Positions 33,146 to 33,525 of a stretch of 33,525 bases of DNA are shown piece after piece (within the stretch, counting starts at the first letter, position 1; every line of letters begins with the position of its first letter). A model generated the notes under the pieces. The model was given only the letters and a program-made list of their open reading frames with translations, did no database searches and was not told the DNA's origin. The translations under genes were made by a program, and so were the position numbers. Source of the DNA: Clostridia bacterium (lineage in GTDB: Bacteria; Bacillota; Clostridia; UMGS1883); assembly GCA_017440585.1 (NCBI GenBank), contig JAFSGW010000021.1, positions 1-33,525 of the forward strand, read 5' to 3'.

Positions 33146-33174
33146 AATATAGCATGATTTCAAAAAATTGTAAA
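33146..33174 (-). promoter_or_regulatory. Promoter of paralogue B
   Basis: On the minus strand TTTACA (33169-33174), 17 bases, then TATATT (33146-33151). GAGGTG follows as ribosome binding site. Confidence 0.75.
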
Positions 33175-33182
33175 GATGATTA

Positions 33183-33350
33183 ATGAAGTATCGGCAATGC
33201 CAATATGAAGTATGAGCATATATGTTCGCATTAAGCGTTTGCCGTGCAAACAATGAAGCAAAGTGCTTATTCATACACCGAAGGTGTGCTTCATTTGCAT
33301 TGCAACTTCATAGCCGCAGGCTGCTTCATGCGTTGCCAAACGTGCTTCAT
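33183..33350. repeat. Ladder of mini-hairpins separated by ATGAAG/CTTCAT hexamers
   Basis: ATGAAG or a close variant starts at 33183, 33205, 33230 (ATTAAG) and 33253. The complement CTTCAT or a variant starts at 33269 (ATTCAT), 33289, 33306, 33324 and 33345. Spacing is 16-25 bases. Most spacers hold a tiny self-complementary stem: GGC/GCC, TTTGC/GCAAA, GCA/TGC, ACACC/GGTGT, TTGC/GCAA, AGCC/GGCT and CGTT/AACG, with 3-4 base loops. The stems differ but pairing is kept. No coding pattern fits. Function unknown. Confidence 0.7.
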
Positions 33351-33456
33351 TTCCGGGTCGCCAAAACAAAAAAGCACTTCCAACTGAACTGCACCAATTT
33401 GTGCAGACAGTACAAAAAAGCACCTTATGGTAGCTAAAATTAAATTTATGCAGCAT
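33351..33456. repeat. Non-coding stretch with a repeated ACAAAAAAGCAC motif
   Basis: ACAAAAAAGCAC occurs at 33366-33377 and 33412-33423. Between them lies a stem CTGCAC/GTGCAG (33389-33394 and 33401-33406). No gene is seen here. The stretch joins the hairpin ladder to the terminator. Confidence 0.55.
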
Positions 33457-33494
33457 ACTTACTCCGTTGTTCTAACGGAGTAAGTTTTGTTTTT
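33457..33494 (+). terminator. Strong plus-strand intrinsic terminator without an upstream gene
   Basis: A perfect 12-base-pair stem ACTTACTCCGTT/AACGGAGTAAGT (33457-33468 and 33474-33485) has a 5-base loop and is followed by TTTGTTTTT. The last plus-strand gene ended 820 bases earlier with its own terminator. Confidence 0.8.
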
Positions 33495-33525
33495 AGTTGT
33501 ATTCTTTCGTTATTGTAAAAATGTA

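Noticed and set aside
33183..33350. CRISPR array
   Set aside because: Periodic units are present but the repeat is only 6 bases, it flips orientation, spacers are 10-19 bases and self-complementary, and no cas gene is near.
33222..33456. Two short frames in the terminal region, one on each strand
   Set aside because: No ribosome binding site, no known motif, and both run through the hairpin ladder; the DNA structure explains the region better than coding.

Overview
The window looks like chromosome of a low-to-mid GC, endospore-forming Clostridia (Firmicutes). Evidence: the HrcA/CIRCE heat-shock operon in the order hrcA-grpE-dnaK-dnaJ-prmA-rsmE, a spmA-spmB spore maturation pair, an AbrB/SpoVT-type regulator, S-layer-homology (SLH) proteins, and many sigma-A promoters with 17-base spacers. 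Three plant-polysaccharide enzymes (GH105, GH43 arabinanase, GH120 beta-xylosidase) suggest a fibre- or pectin-using anaerobe of gut, rumen or digester type. This is inference from gene content; no rRNA or tRNA gene was seen.

Layout. Almost every gene is on the minus strand; only spmA-spmB and the GH120 gene are on the plus strand. At 1-3750 a minus-strand operon runs lipoprotein, cohesin-like/SLH protein, NfeD, SPFH/band 7, YfhO (YfhO is cut by the window edge). At 3783-6530 there is a monocistronic 873-residue SLH protein. At 6587-13040 lies the heat-shock operon, with a perfect CIRCE operator beside a TTGACA promoter. At 13080-15000 are a CDP-alcohol phosphatidyltransferase, then pnuC behind a leader RNA with a terminator abutting its ribosome binding site, then an ElaA-like acetyltransferase. 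At 15050-18480 a large secreted GH105 enzyme carries three discoidin domains, with a 38-base palindrome upstream of its promoter. At 18500-22525 is a tightly overlapped gatC-gatA-gatB-phosphatase-Lrp operon. Alanine racemase, the AbrB-like regulator and the divergent spmA-spmB follow.

The accessory-looking right part (25270-33525) has a GH43 arabinanase coupled to UDP-galactopyranose mutase, an acidic single-pass membrane protein with three C-terminal repeats, a YgjV-family protein, two paralogous small membrane proteins, a signal-less GH120 enzyme, and an unexplained non-coding terminal region. That region contains a ladder of mini-hairpins separated by ATGAAG/CTTCAT hexamers, followed by a strong plus-strand terminator with no gene in front of it.

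Working together, the GH105, GH43 and GH120 enzymes would act on rhamnogalacturonan, arabinan and xylo-oligosaccharides. The SLH proteins would decorate the cell wall. The heat-shock, amidotransferase, racemase and sporulation genes are housekeeping. The strongest candidates for something undescribed are the hairpin ladder with its orphan terminator (33183-33494), the pnuC leader (14221-14303), and the palindrome at 18437-18474.
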